Source: Rhodovarius crocodyli
GTDB taxonomy: Bacteria; Pseudomonadota; Alphaproteobacteria; Acetobacterales; Acetobacteraceae
DNA: 64,000 nucleotides
Assembly (NCBI RefSeq): GCF_004005855.1
Contig: NZ_SACL01000005.1
Location: forward strand, 62,001 to 126,000
Direction of reading: 5' to 3'
The notes below the pieces were generated by a model. The model was not told where the DNA came from. It saw only the letters and a list, made by a program, of their open reading frames with translations, and did no database searches. This document shows, in pieces, positions 6,958 through 18,179 of this stretch. Made by a program: the position numbers and the translations under genes. Position 1 is the stretch's first letter. Every line of letters begins with the position of its first letter.

Positions 6958-8124
6958 ATGCAGCGGCACGAGATCCCTCCCCGCGCCGACTGGCAGCGGC
7001 GCATCGAGGCCGTGGGCCTGGCCTATCACTCCGATGGCCAGGAACCCGGCCCCGGCGGCGGGCTGTTCTGGCATGAGGGTGCCTATTGGTCGCTGTCCGA
7101 GGCCGAGGTGGATGCGCTGGACGACGCCACGGCCGAGTTGCACGCCCGCTGCCTGGATGCCGTGGACCACCTGGTGAACCGGGAACCCGAGGCGCTGACC
7201 CGCGACTTCGCCCTGCCCGACTGGTTCGCGGCAGCCCTTTCCGAGAGCTGGCGGCGCGGCGACCCCGCATTGATGGGGCGGATGGACCTGGCCTTCGACG
7301 ACCGCACCGGCGCGATCGCCCTGCTGGAATACAACGCCGACACGCCGACGCTCGCGATCGAGACGGCGGTGGCCCAGTGGTACTGGCTGCAGGACGCCTT
7401 CCCGGACGCCGACCAGTTCAATTCCCTGCACGAGAAGCTGCTGGCGCGCTTCCAGTGGCTGGGCCGGCTGATGAACGGCCAGCCCCTGCATTTCGCGGCC
7501 TATCCGGACCTGCCGGAGGAATGGCTGCACAGCACCTATTATCGGGACCTGGCGGAGCAGGCGGGCATCCGCGCCATTCCCATCGCGCTCGAATCCGTGG
7601 GCTTCGACGGTGAGGGGTTCCGGGGGGAGGAAGGTGAGGAGATCCGCTTCCTCCATAAGCTGTACCCATGGGAATGGGCCATCAAGGACGAGTTCGGCCG
7701 GCAATTGGCGGGTGACAGGACCGGCGTGCTGGAACCGCCCTGGAAGGCGCTGCTGTCGGACAAGGCGATCCTGCCGGTGCTGCACAAGCTGTTCCCCCAG
7801 CACCCGAACATCCTGCCCGCCTTCATGGGCCGGCTGGGCGACCGCCCCGGCGCCTGGGTGGAGAAGCCCTGCCTGGGCCGCGAGGGCGCGAATATCCGCC
7901 TCAGCCGCGACGGCTTCACTGAGGAACAGACCGATGGCGAGTACGGCGGCGCCGATGCCCGCTTCATCACCCAGGCCCGCGCCGTGATCCCGGAGAAGAA
8001 CGGCTGGCATGCCGTGATCGGCAGCTGGGTGGTGGGGGAGGAGACCGGCGGCATCATCTTCCGCGAGGCGCGGGAGCGGGTGATGCGCGAAACCTCCCGC
8101 GTGGTGCCGCACCTGTTCCGTTGA
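6958..8124 (+). CDS. Glutathionylspermidine synthase-like ATP-grasp protein (YjfC-like)
   Basis: Predicted 388 aa, the normal length for YgiC/YjfC proteins. These correspond to the synthetase (C-terminal) domain of E. coli Gss and lack the amidase domain. Visible family motifs are FDDRTGAIALLEYNADTPT, the ATP-grasp lysine region AWVEKPCLGREGANI, and the final GWHAVIGSWVVG. It would be a cytosolic ATP-dependent amide ligase; YgiC/YjfC homologues do not necessarily make glutathionylspermidine, and the true substrate is open. The ATG at 6958 lies 1 base after the DUF1190 stop, so translation is coupled. The cytosolic ligase, a membrane DUF350 and an exported DUF1190 together suggest one modification system acting at the envelope. 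Confidence 0.85.
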   Translation: MQRHEIPPRADWQRRIEAVGLAYHSDGQEPGPGGGLFWHEGAYWSLSEAEVDALDDATAELHARCLDAVDHLVNREPEALTRDFALPDWFAAALSESWRRGDPALMGRMDLAFDDRTGAIALLEYNADTPTLAIETAVAQWYWLQDAFPDADQFNSLHEKLLARFQWLGRLMNGQPLHFAAYPDLPEEWLHSTYYRDLAEQAGIRAIPIALESVGFDGEGFRGEEGEEIRFLHKLYPWEWAIKDEFGRQLAGDRTGVLEPPWKALLSDKAILPVLHKLFPQHPNILPAFMGRLGDRPGAWVEKPCLGREGANIRLSRDGFTEEQTDGEYGGADARFITQARAVIPEKNGWHAVIGSWVVGEETGGIIFREARERVMRETSRVVPHLFR

Positions 8125-8248
8125 TCCACAGCGTTGGCGCCTGCCCGGCCTTCACGCGGCGCGGCGGGGCTGTTAGCTAGTCTCAGGGGCCTGCCATGCC
8201 GAATCCACGGCAAGGCGGGTCGTTTCTATCCTTGGGGGCCCTCGTCAG

Positions 8249-9376
8249 ATGAAGATCGCTGTGGATCGCGCCATCCTTCTGAAGGCCCTGGCGCATGTGC
8301 AATCGGTGGTGGAACGCCGCAACACCATCCCCATCCTGGCCAATGTGCTGCTGGATGCGAAGGATGGCGGGTTGAGCCTGACGGCCACCGACATGGAAAT
8401 CGCCGTCGTCGAGGAAGTCTCGGGCGTGACCGTGACGCGCCCGGGCCGCACCACCGCCCCGGCCGCGACGCTCTATGAAATCGTCCGCAAGCTGCCGGAA
8501 TCCGCCAAGATCGAGCTGGACCATCCGGGCGGCGAGGCGCCGCTGGTGCTGCGCGCCGGCCGCTTCGTGACCAACATGCTGGCCCTGCCGGTGGAGGACT
8601 TCCCCTCCATGACCGAGGGCAAGCTGCCGGTGCGCTTCGCCCTGCCGGCCGGCACGCTGCGCGGGCTGATCGACCGCACGAAGTTCGCGATCTCCACCGA
8701 GGAGACGCGCTACTACCTCAACGGCATCTACATCCATGTGGCCGAGATCGAGGGCACCCCGGTGCTGCGCGCCGCCGCCACGGACGGCCACCGCCTGGCC
8801 CGCGTCGAGGAACCGGCCCCCGAGGGTTCGGCCGGCATGCAGGGCGTGATCATCCCCCGCAAGACGGTGAATGAGCTGCGCAAGCTGGCCGAGGAAACCC
8901 AGGAAGACGTCGAGATCCGCCTCTCCGAGACCAAGGCGCAGTTCAAGGTGGGCGGCGTGCTGCTGACCTCCAAGCTGATCGACGGCACCTTCCCGGATTA
9001 CGAGCGGGTGATCCCGCGCGCGAACGACAAGATCCTGCGCGTGGACAAGAAGGAATTCGCCGAGGCGGTGGCCCGCGTGGCCGCCATCAGCAGCGAGCGT
9101 TCGCGCCCGGTGAAGCTCTCGGTGGACCGCAACCACCTGCGGCTGGAAGCCAGCAGCGCCGACCAGGGCCAGGCCCAGGAGGAGCTGGACGAGGGCAATG
9201 TGGAATACGCCTTCACCCCGCTCGAGATCGGCTTCCAGGCGCGGTACCTCGCCGACATCACCGAGCAGATCGGCGAGAAGGTGGAGTTCCAGTTCGCCGA
9301 TGGCTCCTCGCCGACCGTCGTGAAGGACGCGGCGAAGCCCGAGGCGCTGTATGTGCTGATGCCGATGCGGGTGTAA
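8249..9376 (+). CDS. dnaN: DNA polymerase III beta subunit (sliding clamp)
   Basis: The 375-aa protein has the expected length and three-repeat clamp architecture. It starts MKIAVDRAILLKALAHVQSV, with TIPILANVLLDA shortly after, contains TDGHRLA in the second domain, and ends in YVLMPMRV, the canonical clamp C-terminus. It encircles DNA and tethers polymerase III and other enzymes. It starts the dnaN-recF-gyrB block. dnaA is not directly upstream; the ATP-grasp gene is. The 124-bp leader has a TGATCCACA at 8122-8130 with one mismatch to a DnaA box, but a single site is not evidence for an origin. Confidence 0.98.
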   Translation: MKIAVDRAILLKALAHVQSVVERRNTIPILANVLLDAKDGGLSLTATDMEIAVVEEVSGVTVTRPGRTTAPAATLYEIVRKLPESAKIELDHPGGEAPLVLRAGRFVTNMLALPVEDFPSMTEGKLPVRFALPAGTLRGLIDRTKFAISTEETRYYLNGIYIHVAEIEGTPVLRAAATDGHRLARVEEPAPEGSAGMQGVIIPRKTVNELRKLAEETQEDVEIRLSETKAQFKVGGVLLTSKLIDGTFPDYERVIPRANDKILRVDKKEFAEAVARVAAISSERSRPVKLSVDRNHLRLEASSADQGQAQEELDEGNVEYAFTPLEIGFQARYLADITEQIGEKVEFQFADGSSPTVVKDAAKPEALYVLMPMRV

Positions 9377-9378
9377 GC

Positions 9379-9536
9379 GGGGCCGAAAGGCCCCTGGCCC
9401 CCAGGAGTTTGGCTCCCCACCCTGGGAAGGCGTAATTATATTCCTATCTGTCCCACCAGGATGAGCACCAACAGAAGGCAGCTCCGGGAGACACTGTCTC
9501 CTGACGGGCTCCAAGGGCAGAGCCCTTGGTGGGGGT
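9379..9536. repeat. Modular intergenic element, copy A (dnaN-recF)
   Basis: This copy starts 3 bp after dnaN with GGGGCC-GAAA-GGCCCC (9379-9394), a stable GNRA-looped hairpin that may end the dnaN message. It continues with CCCCAGGAGTTTGGC and an AT-rich core around 9432-9450. On the right are GGAGAC/GTCTCC (9487-9501) and CCAAGGGC-AGA-GCCCTTGG (9511-9529). The right half carries the same AGA-looped middle hairpin found in the other copies, and the left half is more degenerate. Its right end overlaps the possible recF start codons (TTG 9526, GTG 9529), so it could affect recF translation. Confidence 0.65.
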
Positions 9537-10677
9537 TAACCTGACCCCCGCGCTTCGCCTCACCCGCATCATGCTGACGGATTTCCGCTCCTACGAGGCA
9601 GCGGAGCTGTCCACACCCGCGCCCATGGTGGTGCTGACCGGCCCCAACGGCGCCGGCAAGACCAACCTGCTGGAGGCGCTGTCCCTCCTTGGCCCCGGGC
9701 GTGGCCTGCGCAACGCGAAGGTGGCGGAGCTGGCCCGCACCGGCACCCCGCGCTGGGCCGTGGCAGGGCGTTTCACCGGCGCCTGGGGCGATTTCGAGAT
9801 CGGCACCGGCACCGCGCCCGACGCACCGGAGCGCCGGGTGTTCCGCCTCGACGGCGCCCCCGCCCGCAGCCAGGCTGAATTGTCCGAGCGCGTGGCCGCC
9901 GTCTGGCTGACGCCCCAGATGGACCGGCTGTTCCAGGAGGCCGCCTCCGGCCGCCGGCGCTTCCTGGACCGGCTGGTCTATGCGCTGGACCCCGCCCATG
10001 CGCGGGAGGTCGCGGCCTATGAGAACGCCATGGCCCAGCGCAACCGCCTGCTGGCCGAGGGCGGCGCCCCCGACTGGCTGACCGCGCTGGAGGACGCGAT
10101 GGCCCGCCATGGCGTGGCCGCCGCCGCCGCCCGCCGGGCGCTGGTCAGCCGGCTGGATGCCACCTTGGCGGCAGGCGCGCTGGGGGGCTTCCCCTCGGCC
10201 ACGCTGGCCCTGTCCTGCGCCACCACCCAGGCCCTGGCGGATCGCCCGGCCCTGGAGGTGGAGGACAGCCTGCGCCGCGCCCTGCGCGATGCCCGCCCGC
10301 GCGACCGCGGCGCCGGTGCCGCCGTCGAGGGCCCGCACCGCGCCGATCTGCGCCTGGAACACCGGGAAAAGGGCGTGCCGGCGGCCCTGTGCTCGACGGG
10401 TGAGCAGAAGGCGCTGCTGGTCTCCACCGTGCTGGCCCATGCCGGGCTGATCGCGGATGCGCGGGGCTTCGCGCCCCTGCTGCTGCTGGATGAGGTGGCG
10501 GCCCATTTCGACAATGCCCGGCGCGATGCGCTGTTCCAGGCGCTGTCCACCCTGCCCGCCCAGGCCTGGCTGACCGGCACGGAGGCCGAGCTGTTCGCGG
10601 GGCTGAAGGGGACCGCCCAGGGCTTTCTGGCAAGTCACGGGGGCTTGCGGGAAAATCCCGAATTGCCCCTGCCCTGA
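9529..10677 (+). CDS. recF: DNA replication and repair protein RecF
   Basis: This is an SMC-like ATPase that loads RecA at gaps. Near the N-terminus it has LTRIMLTDFRSYEAAEL and the Walker A GPNGAGKTNLLEALS. The signature and Walker B regions are STGEQKALL and LLLLDEVAAHFD. Length (about 382 aa) is normal. The start is uncertain: no ATG lies before the conserved region, ATG 9571 would remove the first strand, and the credible choices are TTG 9526 or GTG 9529. All of these lie inside or next to the hairpin of repeat copy A, and none has a clear ribosome site. gyrB follows after 66 bp. Confidence 0.95.
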   Translation: MGVNLTPALRLTRIMLTDFRSYEAAELSTPAPMVVLTGPNGAGKTNLLEALSLLGPGRGLRNAKVAELARTGTPRWAVAGRFTGAWGDFEIGTGTAPDAPERRVFRLDGAPARSQAELSERVAAVWLTPQMDRLFQEAASGRRRFLDRLVYALDPAHAREVAAYENAMAQRNRLLAEGGAPDWLTALEDAMARHGVAAAAARRALVSRLDATLAAGALGGFPSATLALSCATTQALADRPALEVEDSLRRALRDARPRDRGAGAAVEGPHRADLRLEHREKGVPAALCSTGEQKALLVSTVLAHAGLIADARGFAPLLLLDEVAAHFDNARRDALFQALSTLPAQAWLTGTEAELFAGLKGTAQGFLASHGGLRENPELPLP

Positions 10678-10719
10678 CCGGCGGATTTCTGCTATAAACC
10701 GGGCGTTTTTGCGGCCTGA

Positions 10720-13170
<2,451 letters not shown>

Positions 13171-13215
13171 GTAGCCGTGGTGTGATTGCGCCGCGCCACG
13201 TCCCGGGCTAGCCCG

Positions 13216-14757
13216 GTGCCTGTGCAGAATCCCCTCATCCGCCTGAAGGCCCAGCTCCTCCACGGGGCCAGCCGCCCCCTGCCCGCCGTGATCGGGCTGG
13301 GGGCCCTCTCGGCGCTGGCGCTGCCGCCCCTGCATGCGGTGCCCATCCTGCTGGTGGTGTTTCCGGCCCTGCTGTCGCTGCTGGGCGGCGCGGGCAGCTG
13401 GCGCCGCGCGGCGGTGCTGGGCTTCGCCTTCGCCTGGGGGCATCACGCGGTCGGTCTGTACTGGGTCACCCACGCCATGTTCGCGGATATCGCGAAATGG
13501 TGGTGGCTGGTGCCCTTCGCGGCGCCGGGCCTGGCGCTGCCCGTGGCGCTCACCGGGGCGCTGGTGGGTGCGGTGGCCTGGATGACGCCGCCCGGATGGC
13601 GCCGCGTCTTCGCCTTCGCCGGCACTTGGGTGATCGCGGAGATCATCCGCGGCTATCTGTTCACCGGCTTTCCCTGGAACCTGCTGGGCACGGTCTGGGC
13701 CTTCCATCCGCTGCCGCTGCAGCCGGCCGCCGTGATCGGCACGCATGGGCTGTCGCTGCTGACGGTGCTGCTGGCCTGCCTGCCCGCGCTGCGGGACTGG
13801 CGCTGGATGGGCGCGGGTGCCGCGGTGCTGGCCTGCTGGATGGGCTATGGCGCGTGGCGGCTGGCCCAGCCCTCCCCGCCCGATACCGACACCATGCTGG
13901 TGCTGGTGCAGGCCAATGTCGCCCAGGACGTGAAGTGGCGGCAGGACCAGCGCATGCCGATCTTCCAGCGCTATCTGGACCTGACGGCGCTGGCCGCCCA
14001 TGCCGCGCGGGCCGGGCATCCCGATGCCCCGATCGCCGTCATCTGGCCCGAGACCGCGAGCCCCTTCCTGCTGTCCGAGGACGCGCAGGCCCGCCAGTTC
14101 GTGGCGCAGGCCCTGCCCGCCAACAGCCAGCTGCTGGCCGGCAGCATCCGCGCGCAATGGAACCCGGCCGGCGAGCTGGACCGCGTCTACAACGCGCTGG
14201 TCGGCGTGAACCCGGCCGGCGAGGTCACCGCCGTGTTTGACAAGCACCACCTGGTGCCCTTCGGCGAATACATGCCGCTGGACGGGCTGATCCCGATCCG
14301 GATGGTCACGGGCGGGCGCGACTTCACGCCGGGCCCGGGCCTGCGCAGCATCGCGCCGGGGGGCCTGCCGCCCTTCAGCCCGCTGATCTGCTACGAGGTC
14401 ATCTTCCCCGGCCAAGTGGTGGGCGAGACCCGGCCGGCCTGGCTGCTGAACATCACCAATGATGCGTGGTTTGGTTACTCGGCCGGACCGTTCCAGCATC
14501 TGGCCAGCAGCAGGCTGCGCGCGGTGGAGGAAGGCCTGCCCATGGTGCGGGCCGCGCAGACTGGTATCTCAGCGGTTTTCGACTCGGCGGGTCGGGAATT
14601 GCGCCGGCTGGCGCTGGGCACAACCGGTACGCTGGCCGGCTGGCTCCCGGGGGCTGCAACCCCCACCGTGTTCAGCCGTTGGGGCTTATTGATTCCATGC
14701 CTTTTGTCGCTAATTTGCGTTCTGGCAGCACGGCCTGAGCCCAGACGGAAAGCGTAA
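13216..14757 (+). CDS. lnt: Apolipoprotein N-acyltransferase
   Basis: This inner-membrane enzyme transfers the third acyl chain to the N-terminal Cys of lipoproteins. The first ~200 residues contain about six hydrophobic segments, and a nitrilase-like periplasmic domain follows (VLVQANVAQDVKW onward). The catalytic triad is visible: Glu in IWPETASPF, Lys in FDKHHLVPFGEY and Cys in LICYEVIFP. A last C-terminal hydrophobic segment (LLIPCLLSLICVLAA) completes the topology. The start is uncertain between GTG 13216, GTG 13222 and TTG 13186; the GTG at 13216 is a compromise. In alphaproteobacteria lnt often precedes an XRE regulator, as here. Confidence 0.93.
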   Translation: MPVQNPLIRLKAQLLHGASRPLPAVIGLGALSALALPPLHAVPILLVVFPALLSLLGGAGSWRRAAVLGFAFAWGHHAVGLYWVTHAMFADIAKWWWLVPFAAPGLALPVALTGALVGAVAWMTPPGWRRVFAFAGTWVIAEIIRGYLFTGFPWNLLGTVWAFHPLPLQPAAVIGTHGLSLLTVLLACLPALRDWRWMGAGAAVLACWMGYGAWRLAQPSPPDTDTMLVLVQANVAQDVKWRQDQRMPIFQRYLDLTALAAHAARAGHPDAPIAVIWPETASPFLLSEDAQARQFVAQALPANSQLLAGSIRAQWNPAGELDRVYNALVGVNPAGEVTAVFDKHHLVPFGEYMPLDGLIPIRMVTGGRDFTPGPGLRSIAPGGLPPFSPLICYEVIFPGQVVGETRPAWLLNITNDAWFGYSAGPFQHLASSRLRAVEEGLPMVRAAQTGISAVFDSAGRELRRLALGTTGTLAGWLPGAATPTVFSRWGLLIPCLLSLICVLAARPEPRRKA

Positions 14758-14940
14758 CGAAAATTCGGAAATGGGTCTATTTTTGAGACTTCTTGAAAAT
14801 ATTGACCAACTCTTTCCAAGCCGTTAATAACTTGGCCTCAAGCAGGATGCTGGGTCCAAGCCTGCAGAAAGCGGCGCGTGTGGCGCCACGTCACGGCACC
14901 GTCTTGATGGGGGTGGCAACAGGCCACGATACGGAAGCGG

Positions 14941-15402
14941 ATGAAACAGGCGATGCCCAGTGAGGACATGCTAGACCGAGGTGACAAGGAGCACCGGCCT
15001 AGCCCCATCGACGTTCATGTGGGGGCGCGTGTGCGCCTCCGCCGCACGTTGCTGGGGATGAGCCAGGAGCGACTCGGTGAGGCATTGGGCCTTACTTTTC
15101 AACAGGTTCAGAAGTACGAGCGCGGTGTGAACCGCATCGGTGCCTCGCGCCTGTTCGACCTGGCCCGGGTGCTGGACGTTCCGATCAGCTTCTTCTTCGA
15201 CGACATGCCCGATGCCATGGGCGGCAGCAGTGCCGTGACCCGCCGCATCGCCGGATTCGCCGAAAGCCAGGAAGGCTTCGAGGACGACACCCTGCATCGC
15301 CGGGAGACCCTGGAGCTCGTCCGCGCCTATTACCGGATCACCGATCCGTCTGTGCGCAAGCGCGTGTTCGACCTCATCAAGAGCCTGACGCCGGTCGATT
15401 GA
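14941..15402 (+). CDS. XRE-family HTH regulator, PraR-like
   Basis: The 153-aa protein has an N-terminal XRE helix-turn-helix (VGARVRLRRTLLGMSQERLG, then EALGLTFQQVQKYERGVNRI). It continues with ASRLFDLARVLDVPISFFFDD and a C-terminal tail conserved in alphaproteobacterial regulators of this kind. Such proteins, including PraR of rhizobia, repress surface, biofilm or symbiosis genes. The gene lies downstream of lnt after 183 bp of AT-richer DNA that likely holds its promoter. Three in-frame ATGs are possible (14941, 14953, 14968); the first is used since GGAAG lies just upstream. Large surface-glycan glycosyltransferases follow, convergently. Confidence 0.85.
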   Translation: MKQAMPSEDMLDRGDKEHRPSPIDVHVGARVRLRRTLLGMSQERLGEALGLTFQQVQKYERGVNRIGASRLFDLARVLDVPISFFFDDMPDAMGGSSAVTRRIAGFAESQEGFEDDTLHRRETLELVRAYYRITDPSVRKRVFDLIKSLTPVD

Positions 15403-15437
15403 GGCCGTCTGGCGCTCCGGCGCCGGTCAATTTGTCG

Positions 15438-18179
15438 TTACCACTCCGTGATGATGATGATGCCCTCGGGCAGCAGGGAATCCCCTGCCCCGCGCGCCAT
15501 CATCATGTCTCCGTGCAACAGCGTGACGCGGCCATCCGCGGCGGCGGGGCGTTCCAGCCCCAAGGCCTCGGCCAGCCCGGCGTGGTCGCTGTGCCACTCC
15601 CCGTCCAGCAGCTTCACCGGCTCGGGCCTGCGGCCATCCGCCAGGTCCGAGAACCGCGCGCAGCTCCAGCCCTCGGCCGTGATCCACAGCCTCGGCTGGC
15701 GGGGACGCGGGAAGCTGGCCGCCAGGGCATCGGCCAGCTCCGCCCGCCCGGCGGTGCTGATCGCCCCTTCCTGCAGGGCCTTGCAGACCGCCAGCGGCGC
15801 GCAGGCCTCATGGTCGGCCTCGATCGCGGCCCGATAGGCCTCGGCGATGCGGCGCGGCGCCAGGGCATGCGCGACATGCGCGCGCGCCACCCGTGCCAGC
15901 GCCTCGCGCCGTGCCGGGTCACGGCCCAGCAGGGCCAGCGCCTCGGCCAGTTCCGCCACCGTCGGCGCGGCCGGAAGGCACAGCACCGCATCGGAAGGCA
16001 GCTCCGCCAGGCTGCCCATGGCGTTCACGATGCAGGCGAGCCCGGCCGCCATGGCATCCGCCACCGCCCCGCTGCTTTCCCCCTGGTGGCGCCCGCGCAG
16101 CTGAACCGCGATATCCGCCGCCGCCAGCCAATCCTCATAGGCCGCGCGCGACAGCTGGCCCGTCACCCGGACCTGCCGCGCCACGCCGGCCGCACGCGCC
16201 TCGGCATCGATCACTTCCGGCAGGCCGGGCTGCGCGTCACCGGCAAAGACCAGCTCCGCCCCCAGCCCTGAGGCCGCCAGCGCCCTGACCAGCGGCAAGG
16301 GAAGCTTCTTCGGCACGCAGGCGCCGAAGCTGACGATGACGAGGCCCTCCGCATCCAGCCCCAGACGCGCACGGGCGGCCAGGCGGTCCGGCAGCGGCTG
16401 GGCCCGGCGCAGATGCGGCACCACCCGCGTCCGCGCCAGCGCCGGCTGCCCATAGGCATCCCGCAGCAGGCCGAGCGCCGCCTGCGAATGAACGATGACG
16501 CCGGCGCTTTCCTCCAGCACCTGGGCCGAGAGCGGCAGCGACTGCGCCACCGCCCCGGCATCGCCGCCGAGCGCCGCCAGCAGCGCGGGATAGCCCTGGT
16601 TGCGGTAGATCGCAGCCAGCAGCGCAGCCCCCGAGCCATCCGCCGCCCAGCGGCGGTATTCCGGCAGCCCCACATCATGCAGCACGGTGGTGGCAGGGCG
16701 GCGCGGCAGCAGCAGCGCATGCTGGGTATGGTGCAGATGGGAATTGCCGACCTGATGCAGCACCCGGTCGAAGCGCCACAGATGCGGCGCGAAGCCCTCG
16801 ACCGGCATCCAGGGCAGCCCCGCCAGCAACCCGCGCCGAGGCTTCTCGCCGCTGACCAGGGTGATGGCGTAGTGCCGCGCCAGCGCCGGCACCAGCTCCG
16901 CGGAATAATCGGCGATGCCGCTCGGCTCGGGCGGCAGCGGGCCGGTCATGGCCAGGCGCGGCAGCGGCGCGCGCCAGGGCGCGCCGGCGGGGGGCGCCCA
17001 ACCTTCCATCGCGGCCCATGCACGCGCGGCGGCGGCGGCCCAGGTCAGCTCGGCGGCGCGCGCGGGCCCATAGGCACTCAATTCCCGCGCGAAGGCGGCA
17101 TCGCCCAGGATGCGCCCCATCACCCGGGCCATGTCCGCCGGGTCCTCGGGGTTGAACAGCACATCGGCGCGGCCGGCCACTTCCGGCAGCGCCCCGCGAT
17201 CGCTGGCGCAGAACGGCGCACCGGCCGCCATCGCCTCCGCCAGCGGCAGGCCGAAGCCTTCCGCCAGGGAGGGCATGACGAACAGCGCGGCCCCCGCATG
17301 CAGCGCCGGCAGGGCGTCCTCGGCCACGAAGCCCAGGTGGCGCAGGCTGCCCGGCGGCAGCCCCGCCTCCGCCGCCAGCGCCTGCAGATGCGCATCGGGC
17401 ACCGAGCCGGTGACGGCGAGCACCAGCCCCTCACGCAGGGCGGCGGGCAGCAGGGCGAAGGCCTGGATCAGCCGCGCCTCGTTCTTGCGGATGTCATTCA
17501 GCCCGAGGCACAGCACATAGCGTCCCTCGACGGGCGACGCCCCCTGCCCCGGGTTGAACCGCGAGGAGACCCCACCGCCCACGCTGCACAGCGCCTCGGG
17601 CGGCAGGTCCAGGTGGTGCAGGCCTTCCTGCCGCGTCGCCTCGGAATTGCACAGCAGCCCGTCCATCCGGCCGAGCTCCAGCACATGCCGGGCATACCAG
17701 GGCACCAGCCCGGCATCGCGCCAGGCCCCGTCCAGATACTGCTGCGGGAAGGACAGCGGGATCAGGTCGTGCAGCGTCGCCACGGTCGCCGGGCGCGGCA
17801 TGCTGTCGGGCCAGGTCGTGACGAGCGGCTCGTTCCAGCCCTCGAAGGGGCTGCCCACATGCAGCATGTCGGGTGCGACGGCGCGCACGGCCTCGGCGCG
17901 GATCAGCTCCGCCGCGCGGCGCAGCGGGTGGTGCGGGTCGGCGCCCGCGGCACAGCCGGCGGGCGCCACGAAGCGATGGATCGCCCAGCGCCCCAGCAGG
18001 GGGGCGAACTCGGCCTCCAGCGCGTCCGCTGCCTCGGCCATGCTGCCGTTCAGCAGCACATGCACCTCATGCCCGCCGCGCCCGGCGGCCAGGGCCAGCG
18101 CCAGCTCGCGGGTATAGCGGCCGAGCCCCGCATGGCGGCTGCCGCCCTGCGCGCCCTGAAGATCGAGCAACAGCTTCAT
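15438..18179 (-). CDS. Two-domain GT4 glycosyltransferase
   Basis: The predicted 913-aa protein has two tandem GT-B folds of family GT4. The first (about 1-410) begins MKLLLDLQGAQGGSRHAGLG, typical of a donor/acceptor N-lobe, and has the nucleotide-sugar motif EGFGLPLAEAMAAGAPFCAS. The second (about 430-800) begins near PSGIADYSAELVPALARHY and has HQGESSGAVADAMAAGLACI. About 100 residues of unassigned sequence follow. Its ATG overlaps the stop of the upstream glycosyltransferase (ATGA), so they are co-translated. The pair probably builds a surface polysaccharide; no polymerase or flippase lies in the window. The start was set at the ATGA because earlier codons lie in the overlapping gene. Confidence 0.88.
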   Translation of the reverse strand: MKLLLDLQGAQGGSRHAGLGRYTRELALALAAGRGGHEVHVLLNGSMAEAADALEAEFAPLLGRWAIHRFVAPAGCAAGADPHHPLRRAAELIRAEAVRAVAPDMLHVGSPFEGWNEPLVTTWPDSMPRPATVATLHDLIPLSFPQQYLDGAWRDAGLVPWYARHVLELGRMDGLLCNSEATRQEGLHHLDLPPEALCSVGGGVSSRFNPGQGASPVEGRYVLCLGLNDIRKNEARLIQAFALLPAALREGLVLAVTGSVPDAHLQALAAEAGLPPGSLRHLGFVAEDALPALHAGAALFVMPSLAEGFGLPLAEAMAAGAPFCASDRGALPEVAGRADVLFNPEDPADMARVMGRILGDAAFARELSAYGPARAAELTWAAAAARAWAAMEGWAPPAGAPWRAPLPRLAMTGPLPPEPSGIADYSAELVPALARHYAITLVSGEKPRRGLLAGLPWMPVEGFAPHLWRFDRVLHQVGNSHLHHTQHALLLPRRPATTVLHDVGLPEYRRWAADGSGAALLAAIYRNQGYPALLAALGGDAGAVAQSLPLSAQVLEESAGVIVHSQAALGLLRDAYGQPALARTRVVPHLRRAQPLPDRLAARARLGLDAEGLVIVSFGACVPKKLPLPLVRALAASGLGAELVFAGDAQPGLPEVIDAEARAAGVARQVRVTGQLSRAAYEDWLAAADIAVQLRGRHQGESSGAVADAMAAGLACIVNAMGSLAELPSDAVLCLPAAPTVAELAEALALLGRDPARREALARVARAHVAHALAPRRIAEAYRAAIEADHEACAPLAVCKALQEGAISTAGRAELADALAASFPRPRQPRLWITAEGWSCARFSDLADGRRPEPVKLLDGEWHSDHAGLAEALGLERPAAADGRVTLLHGDMMMARGAGDSLLPEGIIIITEW

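Noticed and set aside
8122-8268. Possible chromosome origin next to dnaN
   Set aside because: Only TGATCCACA (one mismatch) and a weaker CGATCCACA-like site could be seen. No cluster of DnaA boxes, no AT-rich unwinding region, and dnaA is not adjacent.
14758-14940. A riboswitch or small RNA between lnt and the PraR-like gene
   Set aside because: The gap is AT-richer, but I found no conserved riboswitch core or strong terminator; it is treated as promoter DNA only.
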